A DNA stretch of 64,000 bases from Micromonospora pallida (GCF_900090325.1 NZ_FMHW01000002.1:310001-374000); one strand, 5' to 3'. Shown: positions 30,753-39,208, counted from the stretch's first letter. A program made the numbers and translations. Notes: generated from the letters alone by a model not told the origin.

Positions 30753-30783
30753 GGGAGTAGCCGCGACATCCCGGGTGCCCGCC

Positions 30784-30789
30784 TACGGT
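30784..30789 (+). promoter_or_regulatory. leaderless -10 box for the CDP-alcohol phosphotransferase
   Basis: TACGGT, 6 nt before the GTG at 30796. Confidence 0.55.
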
Positions 30790-30795
30790 TGATCC

Positions 30796-31509
30796 GTGGT
30801 GGGCACTCCGCTGAGATGGGACGACTACGCGACCGTCTGGGCCCGGCTGCACGGGGGCTTCGACCCCCGGGTGGCCGCCCCGGTGGTGCGCGGCTGGCTG
30901 CGGTTCGCGTACCACCTCGGCTACCTACTGGGCCGGCTGCGGGTCTCCCCGACAGCGGTCACCGTCGCCGGGGTGCTGCTCTGCCTCGCGGTGCCACTGC
31001 TCGCCGTACGCCCCGTGGACGGCCCGTTCCTCGGCGCGCTGTTCGTCCTGCTCGCCTCGGTGGCCGACAGCGTGGACGGCGCGGTGGCGGTGGTGACCGG
31101 TCGGACCACCCGGCTCGGCTACCTCTACGACTCGCTGGCCGACCGGCTCGGTGAGGTCGCCTGGCTGCTGGCGTTCTGGCTGGTCGGGGCGCCGGGTGCG
31201 CTGGTGGTGGCCGGTGGCGCGCTCTCCTGGCTGCACGAGTACGTCCGCGCCCGGGCGGTCTCCGCCGGCATGCGTGAGATCGGCGCGGTGACGGTGGGGG
31301 AGCGGCCGACGCGGGTCAGCGTGGCGCTGGTCGGGCTGCTGCTGGCCGGACTGACCGGGCTGATCCGGCCCGAGCTGGCCGCCGGCACGATCACCCTGGC
31401 CACCGCCGTCTGGGTGCTGCTCGCCGGGTTCGGGCTGGGGCAGCTCCTCGCCGCCGTCCGCCGGGCCCTGTTGGCCGCTGACGCCCCGGCGTCGGCCCGG
31501 GGGCGCTGA
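30796..31509 (+). CDS. CDP-alcohol phosphatidyltransferase family protein
   Basis: An integral membrane enzyme of 237 aa that joins a CDP-activated lipid to an alcohol. The catalytic motif reads DSVDGAVAVVTGRTTRLGYLYDSLADR: the D-x2-D-G start and the G-x3-D-x3-D end are intact, but the usual A-R after DG-x2 is A-V, with Arg coming later. Five to six hydrophobic helices surround it. The alcohol acceptor cannot be read from sequence. It has its own leaderless promoter behind metF. Confidence 0.85.
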   Translation: MVGTPLRWDDYATVWARLHGGFDPRVAAPVVRGWLRFAYHLGYLLGRLRVSPTAVTVAGVLLCLAVPLLAVRPVDGPFLGALFVLLASVADSVDGAVAVVTGRTTRLGYLYDSLADRLGEVAWLLAFWLVGAPGALVVAGGALSWLHEYVRARAVSAGMREIGAVTVGERPTRVSVALVGLLLAGLTGLIRPELAAGTITLATAVWVLLAGFGLGQLLAAVRRALLAADAPASARGR

Positions 31510-31582
31510 GGCCGTCCGCCCGCCGGGGTGAGGTGGTTGCAGGGGGCCCTTCCTCATCAAAAAGCGGTAACAGGGGTCCCCT

Positions 31583-31680
31583 GCTACCAACGAAGCGCTA
31601 CCAGCGAAGCGCTACCAGCGAAGCGCTACCAGCGAAGCGCTACCAGCAAAGCGCTACCAACGAAGCGCTACCAACGAAGC
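31583..31680. repeat. seven 14-bp tandem repeats
   Basis: Seven consecutive 14-bp units GCTACCARCRAAGC (31583 to 31680), differing only at two purine positions. The array ends 2 bp before the stop codon of the crtD-like gene. Just upstream, AGGGGCCC (31540-31550) and CAGGGGTCCCCTG (31571-31583) are palindromic terminator-like sequences. Confidence 0.95.
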
Positions 31681-31682
31681 GC

Positions 31683-33203
31683 TCAGGACGGGCCGATCCG
31701 GTCGGCGACGATCCGGGCGGAGAGAGTCACCATGGGCAGGCCGCCGCCCGGGTGGGTGGAGCCGCCGACCAGGTGCACGCCGTACGCCGGGGCGCGGTTG
31801 GCCGGCCGCAGCAAGCCGCCGGCCGTACCGTAGATCGCGCCGCCCGGTGTGGCGGTGGCGGCGTGCAGGTCGGCCGGGGTGCGGATCTCGCGGAACAGCA
31901 GCCGGTCCCGCACGTCGATCCCCCGCTCGGCGAGCACGTCCAGGATCCGGTCCGCGTACGCCTCGGCGAGCCCCGGCCGACGCCAGTCGACGGCGGACGC
32001 GGCCGTGCCGTGCCGGGCCGCGTTGACCAGCACGAACCATGCCTCGTGGTCGGCCGGGCGGACCAACGGATCGTCGGCCACGGTGACGAAGACGGTCGGG
32101 TCGACCGCCGGCCGGGCGCGCCGGCCCCGCCCCGGGTCGCCGAAGACCGCGTCGAACTCGGCGTCGGTGTCGCGCGGGAAGAACACGTTGTGGTGCGCCA
32201 GGCCGGTCGGCCCGCGTACCCCGAGCAGCAGCACGAACCCGGCGAGGCTGCGGTCGGCGAGCCCGGCCAGCCGGCCGGGGCTGGGCAGCAGGTCCCGGTA
32301 GACGGTCAGCGCGTCGACGTTGGCCACCACCACGTCGGCGGGGACCGGCGCGGCGATCCCACGCAGGCGTACCCCGTGGACCCGGCCGCCGGCCGCGTCG
32401 ATCCGGGTGACCGCGGTGCCGGTCTGCACGACCACACCGAGGTCCAGGCAGCGCGACAACAGCGCGTCGGCGAGCGTGCCCAGCCCGCCGCGCAGGTACC
32501 AGCCGCCGAAGGCCAGCTCGGCGTAGGGGACGGCGACCAGCGCGGCCGGGGCCCGGCGCGGGTCCGCGCCGGTGTAGGTGGCGTACCGGTCGAGCAGCAT
32601 CCGCAGCCGGGGGTCGCCCAGGTGGCGGCGGCCCAGCCCGCGCAGGGTACGGCCGGGCGCGATCGCGGCCAGGTCGCCCAGCCGCCAGGCCAGCGCCGCC
32701 AGGTCCCGGGGTGAGTCGACCGGCCGGCACAGGACGTCCCGCCAGGACGCCTCCCACACCCGCCCGGCGCGTCGCCACAGGCCCTGCCAGTCGGCCGCCG
32801 ACCGTTCCCCGAAGGCCGCGCCGATCCGGTCGGTGAACTCCACCGGGTCGGCACAGGAGTCCAAGATCGTCCGGCCGCCGGTCGCTGCGTCGGTCGCCGG
32901 GCAGGGCCCACCGTCGGGGAAGACGTGCCGCACGATCGGGTCCAGCGGGACGAGGTCCAGGTACTCGTCGAGCTTCGCCCCGGTCGCCTCGAACAGTTCG
33001 GTGAAGACCTCAGGGAGGGTGAGCAGGCTCGGCCCGGTGTCGAAGTGGAACGATCCCGCGGGTGTGTCGTGGGTGTACCGGCCGAGCTTCCCGCCGACGG
33101 TGTCGGCCTGCTCGAAGACGGTCACCTCGTGTCCCGCCGCGGCCAGCCGGGCGGCGGCGGACAGCCCACCCACCCCGGCACCGACGACCACAACCCGAGC
33201 CAT
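31683..33203 (-). CDS. carotenoid desaturase, CrtI/CrtD family
   Basis: A 506-aa FAD-dependent phytoene-desaturase-type oxidoreductase. The dinucleotide fold VVVGAGVGGLSAAARLAAAG and FEQADTVGGKLGRY are at the N-terminus; the C-terminal carotenoid desaturase signature region YGVHLVGGSTHPGGGLPMV is present. Because it ends an operon with cruF-like and glycosyltransferase genes, a CrtD-type 3',4'-desaturase acting on the acyclic end is more likely than the primary CrtI. This is inference from context. ATG at 33203 is 13 nt after the glycosyltransferase stop. Confidence 0.88.
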   Translation of the reverse strand: MARVVVVGAGVGGLSAAARLAAAGHEVTVFEQADTVGGKLGRYTHDTPAGSFHFDTGPSLLTLPEVFTELFEATGAKLDEYLDLVPLDPIVRHVFPDGGPCPATDAATGGRTILDSCADPVEFTDRIGAAFGERSAADWQGLWRRAGRVWEASWRDVLCRPVDSPRDLAALAWRLGDLAAIAPGRTLRGLGRRHLGDPRLRMLLDRYATYTGADPRRAPAALVAVPYAELAFGGWYLRGGLGTLADALLSRCLDLGVVVQTGTAVTRIDAAGGRVHGVRLRGIAAPVPADVVVANVDALTVYRDLLPSPGRLAGLADRSLAGFVLLLGVRGPTGLAHHNVFFPRDTDAEFDAVFGDPGRGRRARPAVDPTVFVTVADDPLVRPADHEAWFVLVNAARHGTAASAVDWRRPGLAEAYADRILDVLAERGIDVRDRLLFREIRTPADLHAATATPGGAIYGTAGGLLRPANRAPAYGVHLVGGSTHPGGGLPMVTLSARIVADRIGPS

Positions 33204-33216
33204 GCGTCGCGCCCTC

Positions 33217-34398
33217 CTAGCCGACCGGACGCCCGCGCCAGGAGAGGCGGCGTCGCTTCCGCAGATGGTACGACCGGACGGTCAGCCAACCGAGGACCAC
33301 GACCGATACGGGGTGGGCGAGCGCGTCGGGCCACCACCGGCCACCGGTCGCCCGGGCGCTGACCACCCGCCCGGCGACGCCGAGCAGATAGCCGGCGGCG
33401 GCGAGTGCGGCGACCGTCGGCGCGCCGGCCACCAGCGCGGCGGCGACCAGCAGCGGCGGTGCCACGTAGAGCAGGCCGAACAGGGTCAGCACGGCCGCCG
33501 CCGCGCCCGGGTGGCCGAACGAGGCCCAGAGCGACTTGGTGTAGCCGTCGCGTAGCTGCGGCCAGGTGTCGTACATCCGGCAGTCGGCCAGCCGGGAACC
33601 GTCGGCCAGGGCGATCCGCCCGCCGGCCCGCTTCACCGCGCGGGCCAGCTCGATGTCCTCCAGCACCCGGTCCCGGACCGCCGCGTGCCCACCGGCGGCG
33701 GTGTAGCCGGCCCGGTCCACCACCAGGAACTGCCCACCCGCCGCCGCCAGCGACGGCCGGGCCGAGCGCTCCATCGCCCGCAGCGGCAGGAAGGTCAGCC
33801 ACAGCCACTGCAACAGCGGCTGGACCAGCCGGTCGCCCACCGTCGCCACCAGGATCCTCGGGTACGGCGACAGCAGCGTCACCCGCGCGGCGCGCAGTTC
33901 GGCGACGGCCGCCGCCACCGCGTCCGGGGCGAGTACGACGTCGGCGTCGACGAAGACCAGCGCGGTGGCCGCCGGGTCGGCGCGCTGCGCGAGCTGGTGG
34001 CAGGCGTGCGGCTTGCCCAGCCAGCCCGGCGGCGGCGCGACCCCGGTCAGCACGGTGACCCGCCGGTCGGCGCCGACCACCGGGTGTCCCCCGGCGTGGC
34101 GTCGCCGGTCGTCGTCGACCACGGCGCGCACCACCTCGGCGGTGCCGTCGGTCGAGCCGTCGTCGAGCACCATGATCCGTAACCCCGGTACGCCCCGCTG
34201 GGCCAGCAGCGCCCGCAGGCACGGGGTGACCCGGGCGGCCTCGTCGCGCAGCGGCAGCAGCACCGCCACCGGCTCGTCGACCACGGCCGGCCGCTCGGCG
34301 GGGCGACGCAGCCAGCGGGTGGCGTTGACCAGGGTGTGCCCGGTCAACGCGGCGAGCCCGGCCAGCAGGACCAGCACGGCCACGACCGGGCCGGTCAT
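33217..34398 (-). CDS. GT2 family glycosyltransferase, CruC/CruG-like
   Basis: 393 aa: an N-terminal membrane helix (VVAVLVLLAGLAALTGHTLV), a GT-A domain (VAVLLPLRDEAARV, MVLDDGSTDGT, FVDADVVLAPDAV, EDIELARAVK) and C-terminal membrane helices. The QxxRW-like region is QLRDGYTKSLW. Proteins of this shape glycosylate the 2'-hydroxyl of 1',2'-hydrated carotenoids (CruG) or acylate/glycosylate end groups (CruC). It overlaps the cruF-like start by 4 nt (ATGA), which supports a carotenoid substrate. Confidence 0.8.
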   Translation of the reverse strand: MTGPVVAVLVLLAGLAALTGHTLVNATRWLRRPAERPAVVDEPVAVLLPLRDEAARVTPCLRALLAQRGVPGLRIMVLDDGSTDGTAEVVRAVVDDDRRRHAGGHPVVGADRRVTVLTGVAPPPGWLGKPHACHQLAQRADPAATALVFVDADVVLAPDAVAAAVAELRAARVTLLSPYPRILVATVGDRLVQPLLQWLWLTFLPLRAMERSARPSLAAAGGQFLVVDRAGYTAAGGHAAVRDRVLEDIELARAVKRAGGRIALADGSRLADCRMYDTWPQLRDGYTKSLWASFGHPGAAAAVLTLFGLLYVAPPLLVAAALVAGAPTVAALAAAGYLLGVAGRVVSARATGGRWWPDALAHPVSVVVLGWLTVRSYHLRKRRRLSWRGRPVG

Positions 34399-35234
34399 GC
34401 GGCGGCGTCCACCCGCCGGCGTTCGGCCCCTGCCGACGGCCGCTGCCGCCGCTGTCCCCGGGCGAGGGTCACCGCCAGGGGAACCGCCGCCACCGCCATG
34501 CCGGCCGCACCCCAGGCCGCCGAGGCGGGCAGCCCGAGGAAGACCGCGTGAGCCAGCACGCTGGACCCGTACGTCCACAGGTACAGCGCGTACATCGGCT
34601 GGTCGGCCGGTCCGGTCCGGCCGGCCGCCGCCCCGGCCAGCGGGCGCAGCAGCGTCATCACCAGCAGCCCGAACAGCAGCCAGCCGAGGTAGTTGGTGAC
34701 CGGGACACCGGGCAGGCCGGGCAGCGCCGGGCTGGCGTCCCGCCAGCGCCAGTACCCCTCGGCGACCATCTGCGGGTCGAGGAAGAGGTCCCAGGTGGCC
34801 AGGCCGACGGCGGCCAGCGCGATCCGCCGTACGCCGGGTCGGACGAGACGCGTCGCGGCGAGCCACGCCGGCCAGGCCATCCAGGTCCAGGCCAGCGGGA
34901 TGACCAGGGGCACCCCGGCGAGCTTCGGCCCGAGTGCGCCGGAGTAGTGGTAGCCGCCGAACGGGAATCCGGTGGCCACGCCGAGCGCCTCGACGGCGAA
35001 CCCGCCGCCGGTGGCGACCGCGACCAGCGTCACCGCCGTCCGGACACCCCGGGTGAGCAGCGCGTGGCCCACCGAGAGCAGGTAGCCGAGGACGACCGTG
35101 GCCACGGTCAGGGCGGCCCGGGTACCCCCGTCGGTGAGCGGGTAGCCGATCTGGGCGAGGACGAGGACGCCGAGCAGCACCCAGGTCAGCCGGGGCGCGC
35201 CAGCTCCGGTGGGCGCGGACCCGTCACCGGTCAC
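34395..35234 (-). CDS. carotenoid biosynthesis protein, CruF-like (DUF422)
   Basis: 279 aa with six to seven hydrophobic helices. Conserved features are the FPFGGYHYSGALGPKLAGVPLVIPLAW block and TWDLFLDPQMVAEGYWRW, which mark the CruF/bisanhydrobacterioruberin hydratase family that adds water across the 1',2' double bond of acyclic carotenoid ends. GTG at 35234 overlaps the GNAT stop (GTGA). With the desaturase and glycosyltransferase it would create a hydroxylated, glycosylated psi end, as known for Salinispora sioxanthin and cyanobacterial myxol glycosides. Confidence 0.85.
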   Translation of the reverse strand: MTGDGSAPTGAGAPRLTWVLLGVLVLAQIGYPLTDGGTRAALTVATVVLGYLLSVGHALLTRGVRTAVTLVAVATGGGFAVEALGVATGFPFGGYHYSGALGPKLAGVPLVIPLAWTWMAWPAWLAATRLVRPGVRRIALAAVGLATWDLFLDPQMVAEGYWRWRDASPALPGLPGVPVTNYLGWLLFGLLVMTLLRPLAGAAAGRTGPADQPMYALYLWTYGSSVLAHAVFLGLPASAAWGAAGMAVAAVPLAVTLARGQRRQRPSAGAERRRVDAAA

Positions 35235-35833
35235 GACGGGTGCGGGCCGGAGACAGCCGGGCCGGCGGACGTGGTGGGGCCGGCAGGGGCCGGCGGCGGG
35301 AGCGGGAGGGGCCGGCCGAGCACCCCGAAGGGGCGTTCGTCGCCGGGGAAGTGGAAGTTGCGCAGCACGTCCACGAAGCCGAACCGGCGGTAGAGCCGCC
35401 AGGCGCGGGAGCGCTCCTCGTCGGCCTCCGGGGTGGACAGCAGCGTGGTGCTCCCCTCGGCCATGGTGAGCAGCGCCCGCAGTTGCCCCGCGCCGAGACC
35501 GTGCCCCTGCGCCGGGGGCCGGACGTGCAGCTCGACGACCTCGAAGCAGCGGGTCAGCCAGATGTCGCGCCGGGTCGGGTCCAGCGCCCGGCTGACCTGG
35601 TCGTGCCACCACTGCCCGGGTACGCCGAGGTAGCCGTACCCGAAACCGGCCAGGTGCCCCTCGGTGGTGAGGCTGGCCACCGCGCGGAAGCCCGGCCGGC
35701 GGACGTGGGTGGCGATGTAACCGCGCCGGGACTCCAGCAGTTCCGGGCGGTACCCCATGGCCTCGCCGTAGACGGCGACCACGTCGTCCAACCGCCGGAC
35801 GAGATCGTCCGGCGTCCACCGCACCAACCTCAT
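35231..35833 (-). CDS. GNAT family N-acetyltransferase
   Basis: 200 aa. RLVRWTPDDLVRRLDDVVAV at the start, the acetyl-CoA-binding segment ELHVRPPAQGHGLGAGQLRALL (R/Q-x2-G-x-G/A type) near residue 105, and AWRLYRRFGFVDV, with a Pro-rich tail. The substrate is unknown. It sits between crtA-like and cruF-like genes with 4-nt overlaps on both sides, so it is part of the operon, but a carotenoid role is not evident. Confidence 0.82.
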   Translation of the reverse strand: MRLVRWTPDDLVRRLDDVVAVYGEAMGYRPELLESRRGYIATHVRRPGFRAVASLTTEGHLAGFGYGYLGVPGQWWHDQVSRALDPTRRDIWLTRCFEVVELHVRPPAQGHGLGAGQLRALLTMAEGSTTLLSTPEADEERSRAWRLYRRFGFVDVLRNFHFPGDERPFGVLGRPLPLPPPAPAGPTTSAGPAVSGPHPS

Positions 35834-36690
35834 ACCCGTCCGTCCTCCACCGTTTCCGTGTCGTCGTCACCGGTCCAGCCCAGCACCGCCCGGTCACCCA
35901 CCACGGCGCGAACCTCGAACCGGGCGAAGAGTTCCTCCGCGTACCAGCCGACGGTGGGGGTACGGGCGATCGCGGCCCGGTGCTCCGGGTGACGGTACGC
36001 GAACCCGACCAGGCTCGCCGGGTCACGCCACACGCTGACCGTGCCCTGCCAGCCCACCGGGGCCTCGCCGACGCCGAACCGGGCGAGCAGGCCGGGCGCG
36101 TGGCGCAGCGCGGCGGCCACCGGAGGGACGGCTCGCCAGAAGGTGACCGCCCGCCGGGGCCGCAGCCGGGCCCGGGTCAGCGCCAGCACCGGTCCGGTCG
36201 TCCGGCTGCCGGCGGTGCCCGACCCCGAGGTGTCGGCGGCCGTACCGGCCTGCGTTGAGCCGGCCGGCACCGGTGCCATCCGGGCCGGTGAGGTGGCGGC
36301 GGCCGGACCCGGGGCGGCTGGCCACGCGGGGTCGCCGAACGGCCGCCGGCCGGACCACTCGCCCCGGCTGGACATCGGCCGCAGGTCGAGTCGGACGGCC
36401 GCGCGGGCGAGTCGGGCCCAGGAGCGGCCGACCGGGGAGGTGTCGAAGCCGGCCGCCGCCTCGGCCGACGCCCAGACGGTCAGCGCGGCCCATCGGGTCG
36501 GGTCGACGTCGCCGGGGCCGAAACCGTCGCCCGTGCCGGTGCCGAGCAGCTTGGCGAAGCGCACCCCGTCGGTGGCGCGCAGCCGGCGCGGGCCGAACGC
36601 CATCCGGGGCAGCACCCGGGGCAGGTCGGTCCGCCCGACCCGCCAGACGTGCAGGGTGACCAGCCCGGGGACGGACTCCGGCCCGTTCAC
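35830..36690 (-). CDS. CrtA-like monooxygenase (spheroidene monooxygenase family)
   Basis: 286 aa. The N-terminal segment (VTLHVWRVGRTDLPRVLPRM, RFAKLLGTG) and the C-terminal block (QGTVSVWRD, FAYRHPEHRAAIARTPTVGW, YAEELFARFEV) match the CrtA family, haem-type enzymes that introduce a 2-keto group into acyclic carotenoids. A low-complexity Pro/Ala/Thr insertion separates the halves (about residues 120-165). Operon position beside cruF-like and glycosyltransferase genes supports a carotenoid substrate. ATGA overlaps join it to both neighbours. Confidence 0.78.
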   Translation of the reverse strand: MNGPESVPGLVTLHVWRVGRTDLPRVLPRMAFGPRRLRATDGVRFAKLLGTGTGDGFGPGDVDPTRWAALTVWASAEAAAGFDTSPVGRSWARLARAAVRLDLRPMSSRGEWSGRRPFGDPAWPAAPGPAAATSPARMAPVPAGSTQAGTAADTSGSGTAGSRTTGPVLALTRARLRPRRAVTFWRAVPPVAAALRHAPGLLARFGVGEAPVGWQGTVSVWRDPASLVGFAYRHPEHRAAIARTPTVGWYAEELFARFEVRAVVGDRAVLGWTGDDDTETVEDGRV

Positions 36691-37175
36691 GCCACCTCGG
36701 CCGGGGTGCCGGTGGTGATCCGCAGCAGTTCCGCGTACGTGGTGGGGAAGACCGCCCGGGGCACCCCGCCGGCGGCCCAGACCTCGGGGTGACCGGCCAG
36801 CGCGGTGTCGACCAGGGTGCGCAGCGGGGCGGGGTGACCGAGCGGGGCGACCCCGCCGATGACCTGCCCGGTGTGCGTCCGGACGAAGTCCGGGGTGGCC
36901 CGGCGCAGCCGGGTGACCCCGAGCGAGGCGGACAGCCCGGCGGTGTCCACCCGGTGCGCCCCGGAGGTCAGCACCAGCAGCGGTGTGCCGTCCGCGTCGA
37001 AGACCAGCGAGTTGGTGATCGCGCCCACTGACACCCCCAGCGCCTCGGCCGCCGCCGCGGCGGTGTGCACCGCGTCGGGGAGCAGACGGACGATGGCGGG
37101 CCCGCCGGAACCGTCCCGCGCCGTGGCGGCGTCGAGCGCGTCCTGCACCGCCCGCACATTGGGATGTGGCTGCAT
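36687..37175 (-). CDS. YbaK/EbsC family aminoacyl-tRNA deacylase
   Basis: 162 aa. YbaK-domain marks are VHTAAAAAEALGVSVGAITN, SLVFDADGTPLLVLTSG, HRVD and the GQVIGGVAPLGHP loop with the conserved Gly-Gly pair and Pro. Members hydrolyse Cys-tRNAPro or other misacylated tRNAs. ATG at 37175 is taken as the start (a GAGAAT box 7 nt upstream suggests a leaderless transcript); ATG at 37184 would add three residues. It is the first gene of the six-gene operon and overlaps crtA-like by 4 nt. Confidence 0.87.
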   Translation of the reverse strand: MQPHPNVRAVQDALDAATARDGSGGPAIVRLLPDAVHTAAAAAEALGVSVGAITNSLVFDADGTPLLVLTSGAHRVDTAGLSASLGVTRLRRATPDFVRTHTGQVIGGVAPLGHPAPLRTLVDTALAGHPEVWAAGGVPRAVFPTTYAELLRITTGTPAEVA

Positions 37176-37241
37176 ACGCCCCATTCTCCCCGGCCCCCCG
37201 CCGCCTTCCGCCTCGGCACCCCCGCCGCCCCGCGCCCGTCC

Positions 37242-37305
37242 GCGTTGATCAAGAGGTTCGCGTCACCCGGAGCCGGGAAGCTGACGCGAACCGTTTGATC
37301 AACGC
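37242..37305. repeat. intergenic palindrome, TTGAYCARGAGGTTCGCGTC family, copy 2
   Basis: 24-bp arms (37242-37265 and 37282-37305) with two adjacent mismatches and a 16-nt loop. The left arm, GCGTTGATCAAGAGGTTCGC, is a close match to the element at 4126. The right arm contains the stop codon of the downstream transporter gene. Confidence 0.8.
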
Positions 37306-38309
37306 CGCTCGGGCGGGCCGGTGGGGACCACGGCGACCGTGTCCGGTGGAGCGGGTTGGGCGGTCGTCGTCGCGGCAGGGGCCGGGGGCGTCCCGGAGGG
37401 CGCGAGTCGGGCCGTCTCGGCCAACGCGACCCCGAGCAGCACCAGGACGCCGCCGGTGAGCTGGGCGGCGTTGAGCGCCTCGGTCGTGCCGAGGGCCACC
37501 CAGGCGACCGCTGCGGCGAGCACCGGCTCGACCATGCCGACGATCCCGACGCTGGTCGCCGGCAGGTGCCGCATCGCCCCGGCCACCAGCAGGTACGGCG
37601 CCACCGAACCGAGCAGCACCACGTACCCGAGCAGCAGTGGAACCGGTACGCCCCCGCTGGTGCCGGCCAGCGGCGTCCAGTCGCCGATCCCGGTGAGCGC
37701 CCGGGTGAGCAGGCCGGCCACGGCGGCGGCCCCGAAGGCCCAGGTGCAGAGCGAGAGCGTGTCCCGCCCCTCGACCCCGCGCGCGCCGAACACGTAGTAG
37801 AGCGCGAGGAAGAACGCCGCCCCGATCCCGGCCAGCACGCCGAGACCGTCGAGCTTCGGGTCGCCCCAGACCTCGGCGACGCAGGCCAGCCCGATCAGGC
37901 TCAGGGCCAGGCCGGCCCAGAGCCGGGGTCGGACCGGGTGCCGCTGCCCGAACCGGGCCCAGAGGGCGACCAGCAGCGGGGCGGAGTACTCGAAGAGCAG
38001 GCCGATGCCGACCGGCAGTCGGGAGATGGCGACGAAGTAGAGCATCGGCACCAGGAAGAACCCGGTCAGCCCGTACGCGACGAGCAGCGGGACCTGCCCG
38101 ACGGTGACCCGTAGCCGGCGGGCGCCGGGGCGGAGCAGCAGGCTCAGCGCCAGCAGGACGGTGAACGCGCCGGCCGCGCGGAGCAGGGTGAGCTGGGGCG
38201 CGTCGATGCCGGCGCGGAGCACCAGCTTGGAGACGGTGCCGTTGACGGCGAAGAGGGCGCCCGAGGTGAGCACCATGGCGACACCGAGGGCGGGGCGGGG
38301 GTTGATCAC
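37299..38309 (-). CDS. DMT superfamily (EamA) transporter
   Basis: 336 aa with ten predicted helices in two EamA repeats (e.g. VLTSGALFAVNGTVSKLVL, LGVLAGIGAAFFLALYYVFG, LLGYVVLLGSVAPYLLVAGA), typical of RhtA-like metabolite exporters. The Pro/Ala/Thr-rich tail is not conserved. GTG at 38309 is preferred because a TAACCT box lies 7 nt upstream; ATG at 38342 would add 11 residues without support. It is divergent from the SOS locus. Substrate unknown; amino-acid or threonine/homoserine export is common in the family. Confidence 0.88.
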   Translation of the reverse strand: MINPRPALGVAMVLTSGALFAVNGTVSKLVLRAGIDAPQLTLLRAAGAFTVLLALSLLLRPGARRLRVTVGQVPLLVAYGLTGFFLVPMLYFVAISRLPVGIGLLFEYSAPLLVALWARFGQRHPVRPRLWAGLALSLIGLACVAEVWGDPKLDGLGVLAGIGAAFFLALYYVFGARGVEGRDTLSLCTWAFGAAAVAGLLTRALTGIGDWTPLAGTSGGVPVPLLLGYVVLLGSVAPYLLVAGAMRHLPATSVGIVGMVEPVLAAAVAWVALGTTEALNAAQLTGGVLVLLGVALAETARLAPSGTPPAPAATTTAQPAPPDTVAVVPTGPPERR

Positions 38310-38316
38310 GCCTGCG

Positions 38317-38322
38317 AGGTTA
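38317..38322 (-). promoter_or_regulatory. leaderless -10 box for the DMT transporter
   Basis: TAACCT on the minus strand, 7 nt before the GTG at 38309. Confidence 0.55.
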
Positions 38323-38386
38323 CCGAGGTCGGAGCGCGTCACACGTTGCGTTTTCGTCGGCGGCAGGGTGTACTGTCAGCAGTGGT

Positions 38387-38402
38387 TAGAACGGGTGTTC
38401 GA
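38387..38402 (+). promoter_or_regulatory. LexA (SOS) box
   Basis: TAGAACGGGTGTTCGA matches the actinobacterial LexA consensus (TCGAAC-N4-GTTCGA) at all but one position. A TACTGT -10 box lies just upstream (38371-38376), so bound LexA would sit at the transcription start. It precedes the HEPN-imuA'-imuB-dnaE2 genes. Confidence 0.85.
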
Positions 38403-38731
38403 TTGACTCGGGCGCCGGTTCCCACTGCCCGGGAGGGGTGTTTCGCGGCTCCGCTCCCGGGCCGGTGCGGTGCCGCGGACCGCACCGGGCACCGGGCAGT
38501 CGCGAGCCCGGTCCCGTCAAGGCAGGATCGTCGTCCGCCGCCCACGACCCCCGGGCGGCGGACGACGAACCCGCCGGTCAAGCCGGCCGGGTGTGGTGTG
38601 GGGAAGCGTCCACACCCGGCCGGCCGTCCCGGGTGCGTCTTCCTCCGCACCACCCAGACCAGGCCACGCCGCCGGGCGGAATCCGCCTCCGCCGGTGGCG
38701 TGGCCGCCTCGGCGACGCGGAGGAGACAGTC
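38403..38731 (+). other. long untranslated leader of the SOS operon
   Basis: About 330 nt between the LexA box and the first gene, with no convincing frame. It contains a nested hairpin: GGCCACGCC (38662-38670) pairs with GGCGTGGCC (38697-38705), with GGCGGA/TCCGCC inside. Confidence 0.5.
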
Positions 38732-39175
38732 ATGCCGTCCAACCCGGCACCCACGGTGCCCGCGCACGTGCTGCCGCACCGCACCCCGACCCAGCTTCTC
38801 GCCGTGGCCCGCCGTGGGCTGGCCGAGGCCGCGCAGACTCGTCCCGACGGCCTGCGCTACGCCGCCGCCCACCTGGCGGCGCTGCGCGCGGCGGCGGCCC
38901 TGCTGGCCGCCCGCGCCCGTCCCGCACCCGCCCGGCGCAACCGGATCACCAGTGTCTGGGTCTTGCTCGCCGGGGTCGCCCCCGAGCTGGGTGAGTGGGC
39001 CACCTTCTTCGCCGCCGGCGCCAGCAAGCGGGCCGCCGCAGAGGCCGGCATCCCCCGGGTGGTGACCGCCCGCGAGGCCGACGACCTGCTCCGCGCCGCC
39101 GAACAGTTCGTCGCGGTGGTGGAGACGACGCTCGGTCTGACGCACCAACCGGCCCTCGACGGGCTCGCCGCCTGA
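38732..39175 (+). CDS. SAV_6107-like HEPN domain protein
   Basis: 147 aa, all-helical. The central helices carry RYAAAH (Arg42 and His47), which fits the Rx4-6H motif of HEPN domains, the RNase-like fold common in toxins and antiviral systems. The flow AAAHLAALRAAAALLA and SVWVLLAGVAPELGEWATFF is as in the Streptomyces SAV_6107 family. ATG at 38732 follows GGAGGAG. It is the first gene after a LexA box and precedes the mutasome genes; its biochemical role is unknown. An accessory RNase or a structural helper of the mutasome is possible. Confidence 0.8.
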   Translation: MPSNPAPTVPAHVLPHRTPTQLLAVARRGLAEAAQTRPDGLRYAAAHLAALRAAAALLAARARPAPARRNRITSVWVLLAGVAPELGEWATFFAAGASKRAAAEAGIPRVVTAREADDLLRAAEQFVAVVETTLGLTHQPALDGLAA

Positions 39176-39208
39176 CCGGAGTCGGCCCTGACCGGGCCGG
39201 CCGCCGGG

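Noticed and set aside
31583..31680. Possible CRISPR array
   Set aside because: Units of 14 bp follow each other without spacers, and no cas gene is near; it is a simple tandem repeat.
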